Shown here: piece by piece, positions 30,461 to 40,901 of the stretch | Position numbering within the stretch: position 1 is the stretch's first letter | How the letters are laid out: each line of letters opens with the position of its first letter | Assembly: GCF_035083965.1 (NCBI RefSeq) | Contig: NC_089729.1 | Span: forward strand, 20,359,964 to 20,423,963 | DNA from: Branchiostoma lanceolatum | Taxonomy: Eukaryota; Chordata; Leptocardii; Amphioxiformes; Branchiostomatidae | DNA: 64,000 nt | Reading direction: 5' to 3' | Position numbers and translations under genes: made by a program | The notes under the pieces: model-generated | Databases searched by the model: none | Seen by the model: the letters and a program-made list of their open reading frames with translations, nothing else | Told to the model about the DNA's origin: nothing

Positions 30461-30809
30461 GACTTTCTATTCCGTCAGTCTTTTGGCCAACTATGCATAT
30501 ATGGCCAAGAAATACATTTTTTTCAACTTACAGATGAAAAAGATATCTCTTTCGTAATAAAACAACCGAAAGGAATAAATCAAGGCATTATATTTTGGCA
30601 TATTTTACATCAAGGCATGATGTACTTGATGTATGATTGGACAACAATAATAATGTATAATGTGAAGTTTATGCCAGACTTCTGGCTTCCCCAATAATCA
30701 TGCAGAAAGCAGAGTTAGTTCGACGATTATCTTCCTCCAACACGCAACCAGCAAGGGGGGGGGGGGGGGTATGTCAGGGTTAATAAAATAACCCACAACG
30801 GAAACAAAA
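30460..30809. other. No gene; includes a poly-G tract
   Basis: An open plus frame runs from the SINE into AT-rich DNA to 30697, with no other support. A run of 13 G occurs at about 30757-30769. Confidence 0.4.
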
Positions 30810-31024
30810 CTGGCCCTAGTTACCAACCTTGAGGCTCTCTGGGGCCTTTTGCCGGGCTTATAATACACTTTTTCTGATGACTTATTTTTGTACTTCATCG
30901 TTTTTTCAGCCAGTCATGGGCTAGCTGCACAAACGACCCAGGACAAAAATAATTCATCAGAAAAAGTGTATTTCAAGGCCCACAAAAGGCCCCAGGGAGC
31001 CTGCTATGTAAACTACCGCTAGAC
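30810..31024. mobile_element. Hairpin MITE about 215 bp
   Basis: GGGGCCTTTTGCCGGGCTTA and ATACACTTTTTCTGATGA pair with TCATCAGAAAAAGTGTATTT and GGCCCACAAAAGGCCCC; the arms extend to TAGTTACCAACC and GTAAACTACCGCTAG. Confidence 0.8.
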
Positions 31025-31182
31025 CCTTTTTTTAAAATTTAGCTCGAAAAGATTTAACTACAGTATTTGATAAAAAAAATCGTGACTATAGCATGTCTAG
31101 AACATGAGATACCAAAACCGTAAGTTAGGCTGTAATCCCATGGAAAGCCGCCACCCGCTACATCTCGAGTTATGCTGTTCAC

Positions 31183-31220
31183 AAACAAACAAACAAACAA
31201 ACAAACAAACAAACAAACAA
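31183..31220. repeat. (AAAC)n microsatellite
   Basis: About nine uninterrupted AAAC units, following an old interspersed repeat (TCTAGAACATGAGATACCAA at 31.09 kb). Confidence 0.95.
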
Positions 31221-31400
31221 CCCCGAAAACATAACCCTTTTGGCAAAGGTAGAAATATATTCATCTATGCCAGAAAACTTTCAGTCACTGGTCAATAACG
31301 CCACCTAACAATCCTTGCTGGTACCGCATGTTTCTATTTTCAAAGACACCCTTATCCCAGTATCCTCATACATCATTAGTGTGTTCTAGAAATATTCTTG

Positions 31401-31576
31401 AATTGAAGTTTTACATACCAACTTGTCACTTCAGCACCCTTAACAGGTGTGGTTGTGTGTCTATAACAGTTTGTGATACGTAGCTGGTCTTGATGCTGAG
31501 TATGACAAACTGTTAGACACACAACCTCACCTGGTAAAGGTGCTGAAGTGACAAGTTAGTATGTTTAATTTCAACT
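31401..31576. mobile_element. Hairpin MITE with a duplicated loop segment
   Basis: CCAACTTGTCACTTCAGCAC ... GTGTGTCTATAACAGTTTGT pairs with ACAAACTGTTAGACACACAA ... GTGCTGAAGTGACAAGTTAG. The loop word CTGGTCTTGATGCTGAGT is repeated outside at 31592-31610. Confidence 0.8.
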
Positions 31577-31822
31577 CTACACAAACGTACCTGGTCTTGA
31601 TGCTGAGTTTGAGTAGAATTGAAGTTATCAGCGTGAGGGAAAGATGACAGAAACGACAAATGTTATAACAGAACAGAGTGGGTATGTCAGCATTAAAACT
31701 TTTTTAACAAACTTAATAAACTAGAGCTAAGTCACTATCATGATATCTCTTAGGCTCGCAATCTTTCCTCTACACATATGGATGACAATATTGGGTATCT
31801 GCTGTGTCAATGTGACTGTACT

Positions 31823-32506
31823 TCAGCCTATCTGTCCGGCCTGTTCGCCTTCGCGCAGTCTCTTTTCCAGCCACTTAACCTTGGCCTTGACGTCTCGTAT
31901 GTCCTTCAATAGATTTAACTTCCAAAATGTCCAGGTCGTGGAACATTTCTTCTTGCTATGTGCAGTTTTGTCTTTTGTTGTGTGCAGTTCTCTTCTGTTT
32001 CTTTTCAGGCCAATCGTCTTCATTGTCTTTTTCTTTCTGCCCTGAAGTTTAGCTGTCGGTCCTTGCTGCTCGCTTACATCAATCTTCTGCAGGGAGACTC
32101 TGTCTGAGGAGGGGACCTGACTTGTGGGTTTGGGGAGCAAATCTTTCTCTATGCCCTTTGTGGTACTCTCAATGACCTGAGCTGTTCTATTCTCTTCTAG
32201 ACCTAGCCTTTTCTTTCTTCTTTTCTCTTTTAGTTTCTTCTTATTTGCTTTCTTGAGTTTTCGGATATCTTCTCTGAGATGATATGCCTCTTCCACAAGA
32301 AGTGTCTTTAAGTAGGATATATACGGCTTGGACGGGTGCTTTTTCTTTGCTGCCAACTCTCCCATAAAACGACGCTCCTTTGAGTTGAGCAAAGAACCTT
32401 TAGCAATGTGCCGCAGAATGGATCGAACCCACTCCAGTTTCTCTGTCATTGCTGCTTGCTCCGCGTTCCCTTCTCCGCTGATCCTGGTTTTCTTCTCTCG
32501 CGGCAT
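31823..32506 (-). CDS. Lysine-rich basic helical protein (right paralogue)
   Basis: The ATG at 32506 (context CCCACAATGC) opens 227 codons in one exon. Residues 26-86 (WVRSILRHIAKGSLL, ELAAKKKHPSKP, LLVEEA, DIRKLKK) align with the first repeat of the left paralogue. A degenerate second repeat seems split: RTAQVIESTTKG at about 107-118 resembles LVTKVILRTTKG, and LLKDIRDVKAKVKWLEKRLR near the C-terminus resembles its end; between them is a Ser/Gln/Lys-rich insert. An in-frame stop upstream in the leader shows that translation starts here. The charge suggests a nuclear or RNA-binding role (inference). It is transcribed toward the left paralogue, with the membrane-protein gene in between. Family not recognised. 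Confidence 0.68.
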   Translation of the reverse strand: MPREKKTRISGEGNAEQAAMTEKLEWVRSILRHIAKGSLLNSKERRFMGELAAKKKHPSKPYISYLKTLLVEEAYHLREDIRKLKKANKKKLKEKRRKKRLGLEENRTAQVIESTTKGIEKDLLPKPTSQVPSSDRVSLQKIDVSEQQGPTAKLQGRKKKTMKTIGLKRNRRELHTTKDKTAHSKKKCSTTWTFWKLNLLKDIRDVKAKVKWLEKRLREGEQAGQIG

Positions 32507-32722
32507 TGTGGGTCCTGAGGCTTGAGATAAGAGAGTTCTGGCTGGATTCCTTTAAGAACTGAATCTGGTGACCTATACGAGTACCGGTACTGGTTTTTCC
32601 CCTCACCCTCTTGGCAAAGGTAAACACGACAGATGTGAGGCTGATTGGGGGAGGGGGGTGGTATCAGCAGTTTTGAGGCTAACTAGTCAGGGACCTTGAC
32701 CGGTACACTCACAGCTGACCAC
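32507..32722 (-). other. 5' untranslated part of the right lysine-rich exon
   Basis: The acceptor CTTCTGTGCCCTACAG|GTGG (32723|32722) matches the left gene in nearly every base. The leader shares GGAATCCAGCCAGAA but contains an extra segment with GCTGTGAGTGTACCGG, which could act as a donor (GCT|GTGAGT) for an extra intron, with CCTTTGCCAAG as a possible acceptor. This would make a tiny leader exon. Confidence 0.42.
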
Positions 32723-32759
32723 CTGTAGGGCACAGAAGTTCAGGAAATTGATGATTGGT

Positions 32760-33700
32760 AGAAAAAAATGACAATGTTCAAACAGATGATATACTTTATC
32801 TATTCGTCGTCAAATGCAACACTACAGTACATTACACCGAGTCCCGAGGCAGCATCGCTGATATTGGAGAGTCAACATTTATGGACAGAAAGATACATAG
32901 GCAATGGAAATTTACACAACTCTAGTTTGAATACAATGCTACAATCAATCAATAAAATCAGATGATTTACTGCTGAACAGGATCTGCCCTGAAAAATATC
33001 AGCCTTCACAGCAAATGCAACAGGTGCTACATGCACCCCAAGGAAGTTTCCCATTTGTCTCTATCAGGCTTTCTAGAATGCTGTCCAGTAAAGGCAAATT
33101 AACACGACCTCAAACCTTTACCAAAAAGAATATTATTAACCTTTTTAATAACGTATTATGGATATTTGTCATTCATTTTGCAAATTCTCATTTCTGTACG
33201 TTTTTCTGTTAGTTGATCATCTTCTCCACACCAATGACTCAAGTTTGACAGTTTTAGCACATCAAATTAGGCTGTTGTAGCATTTTGCCAATCAATTATG
33301 TAAATAAGACTGGTCGACTGCTGCCTACCCCTGCGTCAGGGAACCCCGCAGCAGTATACTCTAATACTGGATACTACTACTAGACCCTGATTTGCATGAT
33401 TTATGTGTAATAATGTTCTTCTACCAAATATCATAAGGATCCACCCATAGCTTCTCATGTTGGGGTTGGCGAAAAGACCGGTCCGGTCCGGACAGCGGAA
33501 AAAGCTGTCAGGTCCTTTTAGACAGGTTTCGCCCCCCTGGCAGAAAGTGATGGAATTGCAAGCAGACTGACATTAGTATCAGTGTTACCGTATACGCCAA
33601 TATGAAGCGCACTGATTGGATAAACCTGCTCCTGCCGCTAGGGAGTCCAAATCTACTCGACATTATCTCCTTCCAAAGATCTATCTACCACTCAAGAATC
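32760..33700. other. Presumed first intron of the right gene, no gene recognised
   Basis: AT-rich, with a GC-richer piece around 33460-33540 (GACCGGTCCGGTCCGGACAG). The right first exon is expected at 38.6 kb, so the LINE and LINE-tail insertions between would lie in its intron. Confidence 0.35.
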
Positions 33701-33708
33701 ACGACCAT

Positions 33709-35460
33709 GACATGAAAAAAGCCTTTCGACAGTGTATGGCGTGATGGATTATGCTATAAACTGTTAAATTATGGCATAGATGGAAACTTTTTTAATGTAT
33801 TGAAAACTATGTTGGATGTCAATTATGCAGTTAGAGTAGAGAACGGTTTAGCAGATTCTTTTGTTTCAACATGTGGTGTAAGACAAGGCTGTAACATTAG
33901 CCCATTGTTATTCAACCTATTTATCAATGATCTGCCGCAATGTTTTGATAGTGACAAATGTGATGCCGCTGTTTTAACTTCAACATCAATCGTTTGTCTT
34001 GGGCAGATGATCTCGCCTTATTTTCATTGTCATAACATGGACTCCAACGATGCATCAATACGCTGGAAACATATTGTAATAATTGGAAATTAACTGTTAA
34101 TGTCTCTAAAACGAAAGTTCTTGTCTTCTCTAAAGGTGCTACAAAGAAAAGATATAAAGAATTCTTTATCTATGATAATGAAATAGAAGTTACAGACAGC
34201 TACACCTACCTTGGTATCCCTCTTACGTCCTCAGGTAGATTTAAAACAGCCAGAAAATTCTTAAAAACCAAAGCTATGAGAGCTATATCCAAATTCAAAT
34301 CTCTTTTGTCATCGGAAAATATTTCAATTAAGCTAGGGAAAAATCTTTATGACAAATTCGTAAAACCTATCCTTTTGTATGGATCTGAGTTAACATGCTT
34401 TGACCATACCTCAAAAACACTGAAACTTATTGTATCGAAAAACATTCCTGTGTCTTCCTCAAAAATAATATTCTCTTTTCTATTGAAGAAAGTCCAGATT
34501 GATGATAGTATTCCAGTATTGATTCGAAAGAGCACATGTACTGATCTAACCCATACTTACATCATCAATTTTGAAAAAGGGTCAGACAAAGACATGTTCC
34601 TAAGATATGCAGCTGGCCTTAGTCTGGAAAAGGATGACTTTTCAATCGATAATATACGTCTCCCTTTAGATATACCAGAATTCGACATTATCGACATACG
34701 TTTTCAAAAATTTCGACTTGGAGTCCATTCAAAATCATCTAACGACGGCGTGCGAGGAGAGTTAGGAACTTTTCCCATTATGATATATGCTAAAATTCAG
34801 CTCATTAAATACTGGCACTGTTTGGTAAACTTAACTGAGGACTCTTTGCTTCATGATGCATACAACACTGTATTTACTGGTGATCATGATTGGATTGATC
34901 ATGTTAAGGACACCCTCTGTTACCACGGCTTTGGACATATATGGATGAAACCGGAGTCTTATAAAGTAGATTATATTGCCCACCAACTTCGCTCCCGGCT
35001 ACAAGATACACATATACAAGAGTGGTTTAGCCGTATTAGAAGTAATTCAAAATTGTCTTTTCTCAACAAATCAAAAAACCGTTATGAACAAAAAAAATAT
35101 CTTGATGATATAAATAACGTTGAAATTCGTAAAGCAATAACTCAGTTAAGAATAAGTTGTCATAAGTTGAAAATAGAGACGGGCAGATATTACAATATAG
35201 CCCCTGACCAAAGATTTTGCCCATATTGTCCAATGGAAATTGAAGATGAATTTCACTTTGTCATGGAATGCTCTTGATAGGATGTTTTACGTAATAAGTT
35301 GTTCACATTTCTCAAAACAAGTACAAATTTTAAGAGTATCGATACAACCGACCGTTTTGAGTATATATCTAAATGCAACAATCCCCACAATACGAAAATA
35401 TCTTAACGACTGCTTTCACATTAGGGAAAATACCGAAACTGATGATTAAAACAACTCGAT
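33709..35460 (+). pseudogene. 5'-truncated non-LTR retrotransposon reverse-transcriptase ORF, frameshifted
   Basis: It begins within the RT domain (DMKKAF, then after a frameshift DSVWRDGLCYKLLNYG), continues through VRQGCNISPLLFNLFINDLP, and the catalytic box is at 34000-34011 as WADD followed by LALFS, in another frame. The long 34276-35277 frame holds the thumb-like KPILLYGSE and a C-terminal zinc-knuckle-like CPYCPMEIEDEFHFVMEC. Several frameshifts and the stop after that motif show it is dead. I cannot assign the clade beyond a non-LTR element. Its 3' tail is separated at 36.01 kb by a MITE. Confidence 0.9.
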
Positions 35461-35547
35461 CATAACTGTTACGCTATATCAAAATGTATGCTAGCCCTTA
35501 TTGTATTGTATAAGAAATGAGGATGCTATATCAAAATGTATGCTAGC

Positions 35548-36010
35548 CCGTAAAATCCCTATTTACGTACGCACTTTTTAAACTTTTCAAGTTGCAAGCA
35601 GGTGCTCCAAGCCGACGCCAAAGTCGGGGTGCGTACGTTAGGAGGGGTTCTTCCTCGAAAAAATCGCATATCAGCTTGAGAGTATGGTACATCTTCATGC
35701 AAATGAAGCATGGAATGCTACCACACAATCAATCAGTAATAAAGAATAGATACTACATAATATCATATTTAAATTGTTTGACATTTTCTACCCAGAAACA
35801 TTTTCTCAGTCACCCTTTAAGTTGGTAAACATCATCGGAAGGATGATCATGTCAACCTCTAACTATGCACCGAAATGCTAGAGAGGGGGTGCGTACGTTA
35901 GGAGGGTTTTTCCCCGGAACGTTTCAAATCACTGAGTCAGGCCTGCAATCGTCCCCAAATCGGGGGTGCGTACGTTAGGAGGGGTGCGTACGTAAATAGG
36001 AATTTTACGG
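35548..36010. mobile_element. MITE, CCGTAAAAT family, copy 2, inserted in the LINE
   Basis: The ends are CCGTAAAATCCCTATTTACG and GTACGTAAATAGGAATTTTACGG. TAGCCC occurs on both sides (35544-35549 and 36011-36016). It contains CGGGGTGCGTACGTTAGGAG and related words four times. Highly similar to 16.57-17.04 kb. Confidence 0.88.
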
Positions 36011-36130
36011 TAGCCCTCATTATTAATTAGGATGTTAAGTTTTATTCTATACTTCTACTTTGTATTATGTTAACGAATTCTTGCCATACTTTGTACCATG
36101 TACAATTGTCGTGCAATTAAGTTCTTCTTC
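36011..36130 (+). mobile_element. 3' tail of the split LINE
   Basis: TTGTACCATGTACAATTGTC and GCAATTAAGTTCTTCTTCTT match the 3' end seen at 53.32-53.37 kb (TTGTACCATGTACGATTGTT, GCAATAAAGTTCACTTCACT). This places the MITE inside the LINE 3' region. Confidence 0.75.
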
Positions 36131-36212
36131 TTCTGTCCCAAACACAAGATATCAAAACAAGAATTTCCACTGCAGTACCTTAGAAAGTCTTCACTTGAAA
36201 GTTCATCTGTGT

Positions 36213-36617
36213 TGGTAGAAGTCATTCTAGTTTGAACTATAAATGCCAACACAAAAATTGGACTTACCCAAATTTTCTGAAGTTTCCTCAACCTCTTCTG
36301 AAGTTTCAAAACACATTCACTTAGGGTCGCCTGAAGGTTAAGATTCTGGACACAGAATCGGAATTTTTTGCGAGAGGGATTAAGGAGTCCATCTACATCC
36401 GGGCATTACAACCATCCCTCAACAGAGACGGAGGGCGCCATAGACTTTCTGCAACCTACGATCCACTGCTGTCCAAGTCACGTGTCTCATCTGCATAACG
36501 TGACGTCACAGAAGCAGTGGATTGCTCACTCCTTGACAAAGACTGGAGCTGTTCAGTCGAAAATTTGGGTAAGTCCAATTTTTGTGTTGGCATTTATAGT
36601 TCAAACTCCATTCAGGA
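36213..36617. mobile_element. TIR element about 405 bp
   Basis: AGTTTGAACTATAAATGCCA, then ACACAAAAATTGGACTTACC, is inverted at the right (GGTAAGTCCAATTTTTGTGT, GGCATTTATAGTTCAAACT). A smaller palindrome GATCCACTGCT / AGCAGTGGATT lies inside. Confidence 0.8.
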
Positions 36618-36639
36618 CCTTAGAAAGTCGGTAGGGGGG

Positions 36640-36810
36640 CCCAAAATCTGAATTGGTAATCGGTAGGGTGTTTCGCCCACAACCGAGAGGTCCCTGGTTC
36701 ACGTTCATAACCACCGATATGCCCTGATGTTGTGCCCTTGGGAAAGGCACTTAACCCGACTTTCCTCACTTCACTCAGGAGTGAGTACCTACTAGTACGC
36801 CCAAGGGTTG
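36640..36810 (+). mobile_element. SINE head, plus strand
   Basis: GGTAGGGTGTTTCGCCCAC and GTCCCTGGTTCACGTTC are tRNA-like boxes; the body GTTGTGCCCTTGGGAAAGGC and CTTCACTCAGGAGTGAGTAC matches the SINE at 59.2 kb. Confidence 0.65.
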
Positions 36811-37340
36811 TTTATCATATACCAGCCAGCTATACAGATGATGATTTGGTTTATTATTCCACCATGAACCATACACAGTCTCGCAGCCAACAAGTTATCA
36901 TACATAGCCAGCTGAATTGCACTGTGTGTTATATAATATAGCTGGTGTGTTATGCCTAATGGCGGTTATACCGGCTATATAGATACAGATATGCAAATGT
37001 CGACAATCAGACTACACAGAACTGATACACTAAGACGATCACACATTCATTTTAAAATTATCTGTTATTACCGAGATATCATTAAAACTTATTGCACTTA
37101 TTATTGTCATTTAGAAATGTAATTAAACTAAAAAATCTTAACATATACATCCGATATGATTTTTGGTTATCACTTGAGCTCAAAGTTATGACAAATCAGA
37201 TGGGGCGTGTGGACAAATGTTGAAATCAATGAAAGCTACATTATTCAGATATTATACAAGTATTGTTGAAGTTGGGTGGAGCTGTGATCAGTTTGTTTTT
37301 GTGTTGAGAAGTGATACCATATAGGGTATGGGGCTTATTT
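36811..37340. other. No gene recognised
   Basis: AT-rich. No repeat end, ORF or splice pair stands out. Confidence 0.35.
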
Positions 37341-37344
37341 TGTA

Positions 37345-37830
37345 TCATTTTAGTGTACTAGTCCCGGCCGATGGTCGATAGATGATGATGTATCGTTCTG
37401 GTCTCGTTTTGATGATGGCCAACTGGCTGCTCGATCGAGTTTCTCGGGCGCTGACATCACCACGGCGGGGAGGCAGCCATGCTCTGAACGTTTGTGAGCG
37501 TAAGAGTTTTTGGGCAAACGAATCGCACACAATCCAGTTTCTTTGCGCCCGTGTAATGCTTCCCTGCCAGGCTAGCACCACATATTCGCAGTTGGTCTCA
37601 CGAAACTTCTATAAATAGTGACGAGGTCTTCTTGACTAACTTTGAGTTTGAATGTTTTCAGTCTCCGGAGGAAGAAGGGTTGCTGATTTCCTTTTTTTTC
37701 CATATGATCAACTTGGGCATTCCACTTTTGATTAGCTTCGATATGTAGGCCAAGGAGTTTTGCTATTTTAACTTCTACTAATGGGAGGTTGTCAATTGAT
37801 AATGAAGGTTTAAATCATCCACAAATCTTA
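37345..37830 (-). mobile_element. LINE fragment, different family, C-terminal RT-ORF part
   Basis: The minus strand encodes KIAKLLGLHIEANQKWNAQV, DHMEKKGNQQPFFLRRLKTF and YRSFVRPTANMWC; after a frameshift WQGSITRAQRNWIV and LPPRRGDVSARETRSSSQLA. These are conserved positions of CR1-like LINE RT C-termini. Truncated and frameshifted. Confidence 0.7.
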
Positions 37831-37849
37831 CCCCACCTCCCTCCACCCC

Positions 37850-38046
37850 CACAGTACTGTAAAAGGGAAAATGTACACGGTGCTTTTCTTTTGGTTTTCA
37901 TGGTGTTACCTATTCGGCACAAACTTAAAAACGAGAATGTCTTCTGCCCACCTACCCTGTTTCTATGTTGAATATTGGCCGAAAACCCAATGTCTTCAAA
38001 CCGCAAAATTAAATCCCCGCGATAATTTCCCCGTTTACAGTATCTT
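37850..38046. mobile_element. MITE, mirror partner of the 8.09-8.30 kb copy
   Basis: ACAGTACTGTAAAAGGG at the left and TTCCCCGTTTACAGTAT at the right, with AAATCCCCGCGATAATTTCC internally. Shared by both arms, hence older than the duplication. Confidence 0.65.
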
Positions 38047-38591
38047 GACCATTGATCAGAGTCTCATGAAGTCGGGATTTTCGGGGCTTGTGATATGTTT
38101 CTTGTTCAGAGGACGGCTACAAGAAACCCGGAGTACAAATAGAACTAATATGCCCACAGCAAAAAAAGCAAATATATTTTTTGAAACACCTTCCTAAAAA
38201 AAAATCGGCATTAGACAATTTACGATCAAGAGAAATCGAAAAATCTTGGATAAATATTACGTTACCCCCTCCCCACGTTTGGCTATGAAAATTATGTACA
38301 CCACCACGATCCCTTTGAAATACATGTAATTGCGTGAATTTTACATTTGATTTTAGCGAAACATTTAAATCAATTGGGAATTCAACAATGAAGAGCGGTC
38401 TAAACTGGAACAGTCCTACCTGGCCAAAAATTCTACTCTACTCTACTCTGCTCTTCATTATGGATTATAAACACAACAACAAAAGAACCGCCGCTCAGGC
38501 TCAATCATCCGGCGTGAGGGGCGCACAAAACGCGGCCTGGCACGAGTGGCTAACCTAATCTAATCACATCAAACTAACAGCTGAACCTTAC

Positions 38592-38760
38592 CTGTGCACT
38601 GCTGTCTTCGGTAATCAGATTAACCAAATCTCCAACCAGCAGCCTCTCCTCAGATTAACCAAATCTCCTACAATCTCATCTGGTGAATAAACTTTCCCTG
38701 AATCTGTTCAGACGTGCCGCCAGATATCCCATCATTCTTTGCGCTGTCGCAAACTTGTTC
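38592..38760 (-). promoter_or_regulatory. Conserved non-coding first exon, right copy
   Basis: Minus strand: GTCTGAACAGATTCAGGGAA, GATTACCGAAGACAGCAGT and CACAG|GTAAGGTTCAGC (donor after 38592). It has an internal duplication of GGAGATTTGGTTAATCTG absent from the left copy. It is placed 5' of the right lysine-rich gene with the only other conserved acceptor at 32722. Start of transcription unknown. Confidence 0.43.
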
Positions 38761-38771
38761 CAGGATATACA

Positions 38772-38972
38772 GTAAATGCATCTAAGTTCGCTTGGCTTTT
38801 ATTTCGCGGGACTGCAGTGTTCGCGGTGGACGTCGAAATCAGTTTGCGGCAGCGTTATAGTCACATACTGCTAAATTATTGGGCAAAAATGGTTTTAAGT
38901 TCGTCGTGAAACGGTCGCCGCGAAAACCGCCATCATAAAACCACCGTGAGCATGTCTGTATTTACAGTATTA
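38772..38972. mobile_element. MITE, TACTGTAAATGC family, mirror partner of 7.19-7.40 kb
   Basis: ATACAGTAAATGCATCTAAG at the left and TCTGTATTTACAGTATTATC at the right, with internal TTCGCGGTGG and AACCACCGTG. Confidence 0.7.
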
Positions 38973-38977
38973 TCTCC

Positions 38978-39182
38978 AAGTCCAAGCAGACGTCTGGTGG
39001 TGCCGATTGTTTTGCATTTCTTTTTTGTGGCATTTCGTACGTTTGTAACTGACGGTGTGTGCTGTTCCTACGTGAGGCGTGCAGAAAAACGCCAGCCAAA
39101 GGAAATACGAGAAAATAGAGGACAAGAAGAGAAAGAAAAGCGTCATTCAAAACAAAGAACCATGCATCTGCTTGGAGATCAC
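38978..39182. mobile_element. MITE, CCAAGCAGACG family, mirror partner of 6.99-7.20 kb
   Basis: Ends TCCAAGCAGACGTCTGG and CATGCATCTGCTTGGAGATC. The ORF at 38946-39278 is a read-through of the two adjacent MITEs. Confidence 0.6.
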
Positions 39183-39299
39183 AGTTGTATTACATGTATC
39201 GGACCCAACTCCCAAGGACCGTTCAACATATGGGACAGGGGGAACAATGTAACGCATACAATAAAAAAAATGCTTTAAAAGTTGAAGATCTGATTCCTT

Positions 39300-40060
39300 G
39301 AAAATGAAAGTGGTATTAAAAAGATCACGTATAATGGTCACGTATTAAGATCACGTATAAAGATTACATAAAAGATTACGTGATGACGAATAAAGATCAC
39401 GTAATATATACTGAATTCTCGATATCTCATCAGATACGCCCCCGGCCAAAGAACCTGGACCCGATAAGTTCAGAAATCGCTAGTGGGAAGGACTGCAACG
39501 GCTACACATTAGCCTGGATTCCCGAGTCTCCTCTCCGCAAATAGGATTCCAGGCTACTCCGACATAGCACCGTTACGGCCCGGTGCCGTCTGTAGGGTGT
39601 TACGGGGGGCGTGGCGGCCAAAGCGGTAAACAGGGTTTATCTCCAAGCAGATGTAAGGATCGGTCCAGTCTGACCACTTAGATTTCATAATGATAATGAA
39701 GGCAACTATTTTTAGCCCAATTTCAGCATGCACGTAATGTTTTCAATTTTACAGCGCCCAGATAATGTTACACATACACACAAATCTGCGATGGCCCAAC
39801 ATGAAAAGCTGTTAGTATTATCAGGAGATCGTTCGATAATTTCTATCTAACCTGAGGAGGGTGAGGGTCGTGTAATTTCTTCTAGTCCCTACTGGATTTT
39901 ACTGGAGAGGAACTCTGAGGAAGTGGTAGCACAAATGAGACATATCTTACAGCAGATGTCGGATGTGGGGAGAGAAGATCGCATTGTCTATGGATGTCGC
40001 CGCATCGTGAAGATCTTCCCTCCTGACTTCAGCTTGGAAAGTAGGAAACCACCATAAAAT
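39300..40060. other. Arm sequence without a confident gene
   Basis: Contains AGATCACGTA repeats at 39.33-39.41 kb private to this arm and the mirror of 6.46-6.64 kb. An open plus frame at 39890-40055 (EEVVAQMRHILQQMSDVG, REDRIVYGCRRIVKIF) is the counterpart of the frame at about 6.1 kb and was judged repeat-derived. Confidence 0.4.
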
Positions 40061-40061
40061 A

Positions 40062-40200
40062 CTGTTCGCGGTGGTTTTAAGTTCGCGGCAGCACCATAGT
40101 CACATGCTGCTACAGTATTGGACAAAAAGGTTCGCGGTGAAACGGTCGCCGCGAAAACCGCGAACATAAATCTACCGCGAAGTTACTGCATTTACAGTAC
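40062..40200. mobile_element. MITE, TTCGCGGTGG / GCATTTACAGTAC family
   Basis: ATACTGTTCGCGGTGGTTTT at the left, ACTGCATTTACAGTACC at the right. Confidence 0.65.
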
Positions 40201-40262
40201 CTTCCAAGCAGACGTTCAGATCCGGCTTGCTATTGCCTAATATTGAAGACTAGTGTAATCAT

Positions 40263-40383
40263 AATCTCCAAGCAGATCTGATGGTTGCGAAGTCTGTATC
40301 CAACTGGCAGAAGAAGTTCAATAAAAACTTCTTCTACCAGTTGGATACGGTCTTCGCAACCATTTATTAGATCTGCTTGGAGA
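40263..40383. mobile_element. Near-perfect hairpin MITE, 120 bp
   Basis: ATCTCCAAGCAGATCTGATG, then GGTTGCGAAG and CAACTGGCAGAAGAAGTT, pair with AACTTCTTCTACCAGTTGGA, CTTCGCAACC and TAGATCTGCTTGGAGAT. Fragments of it lie at 5945-6010. Confidence 0.9.
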
Positions 40384-40414
40384 TTAGAGTAATCAAACTG
40401 AAGCTGTCCGACCC

Positions 40415-40516
<102 letters not shown>

Positions 40517-40739
40517 ATTGCGGATTCAAACAAAGCTTTGACTTGCAATCAAATATGAATGTGAGCCCTCCAATGTTAATTTTAGGTTTTGATAACTGTT
40601 AGATAAAATCAGAACTCTTTTTAAGTTTTACTTTTAGCCCTATTATATCGAATTACACCATCACCATTGCCCATCTTGAGGGGGGACCAATTACCCCGAT
40701 TACACAAAATTGTGCTTTGAGATAAATCAGTTTCACAGA

Positions 40740-40895
40740 AGTACGCTTTCAAACCCCACAAAGGAAAAAAAGAACATGGCAAAGTAGAACTAGAAGCCCA
40801 ACAAAAACGCCTAAAAACGCGTCAAAAAACCTGTCAGAACCCCTCCTTTGCTTGAAGAGAAATGAGAAAAGAACCTCTGCTTGGAGCGTATGAAT
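40740..40895. repeat. Half of a CTCCAAGCAGAGG fold-back MITE
   Basis: ACATGGCAAAGTAGAACTAG, AACAAAAACGCCTAAAAACG and CCTCCTTTGCTTGAAGAG correspond to one arm of the elements in the 4.2-5.1 kb region. Confidence 0.65.
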
Positions 40896-40901
40896 AAGTC
40901 A

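Noticed and set aside
30115..30697. 158-codon plus ORF
   Set aside because: First half is antisense to a SINE, second half is AT-rich DNA with no coding signature.
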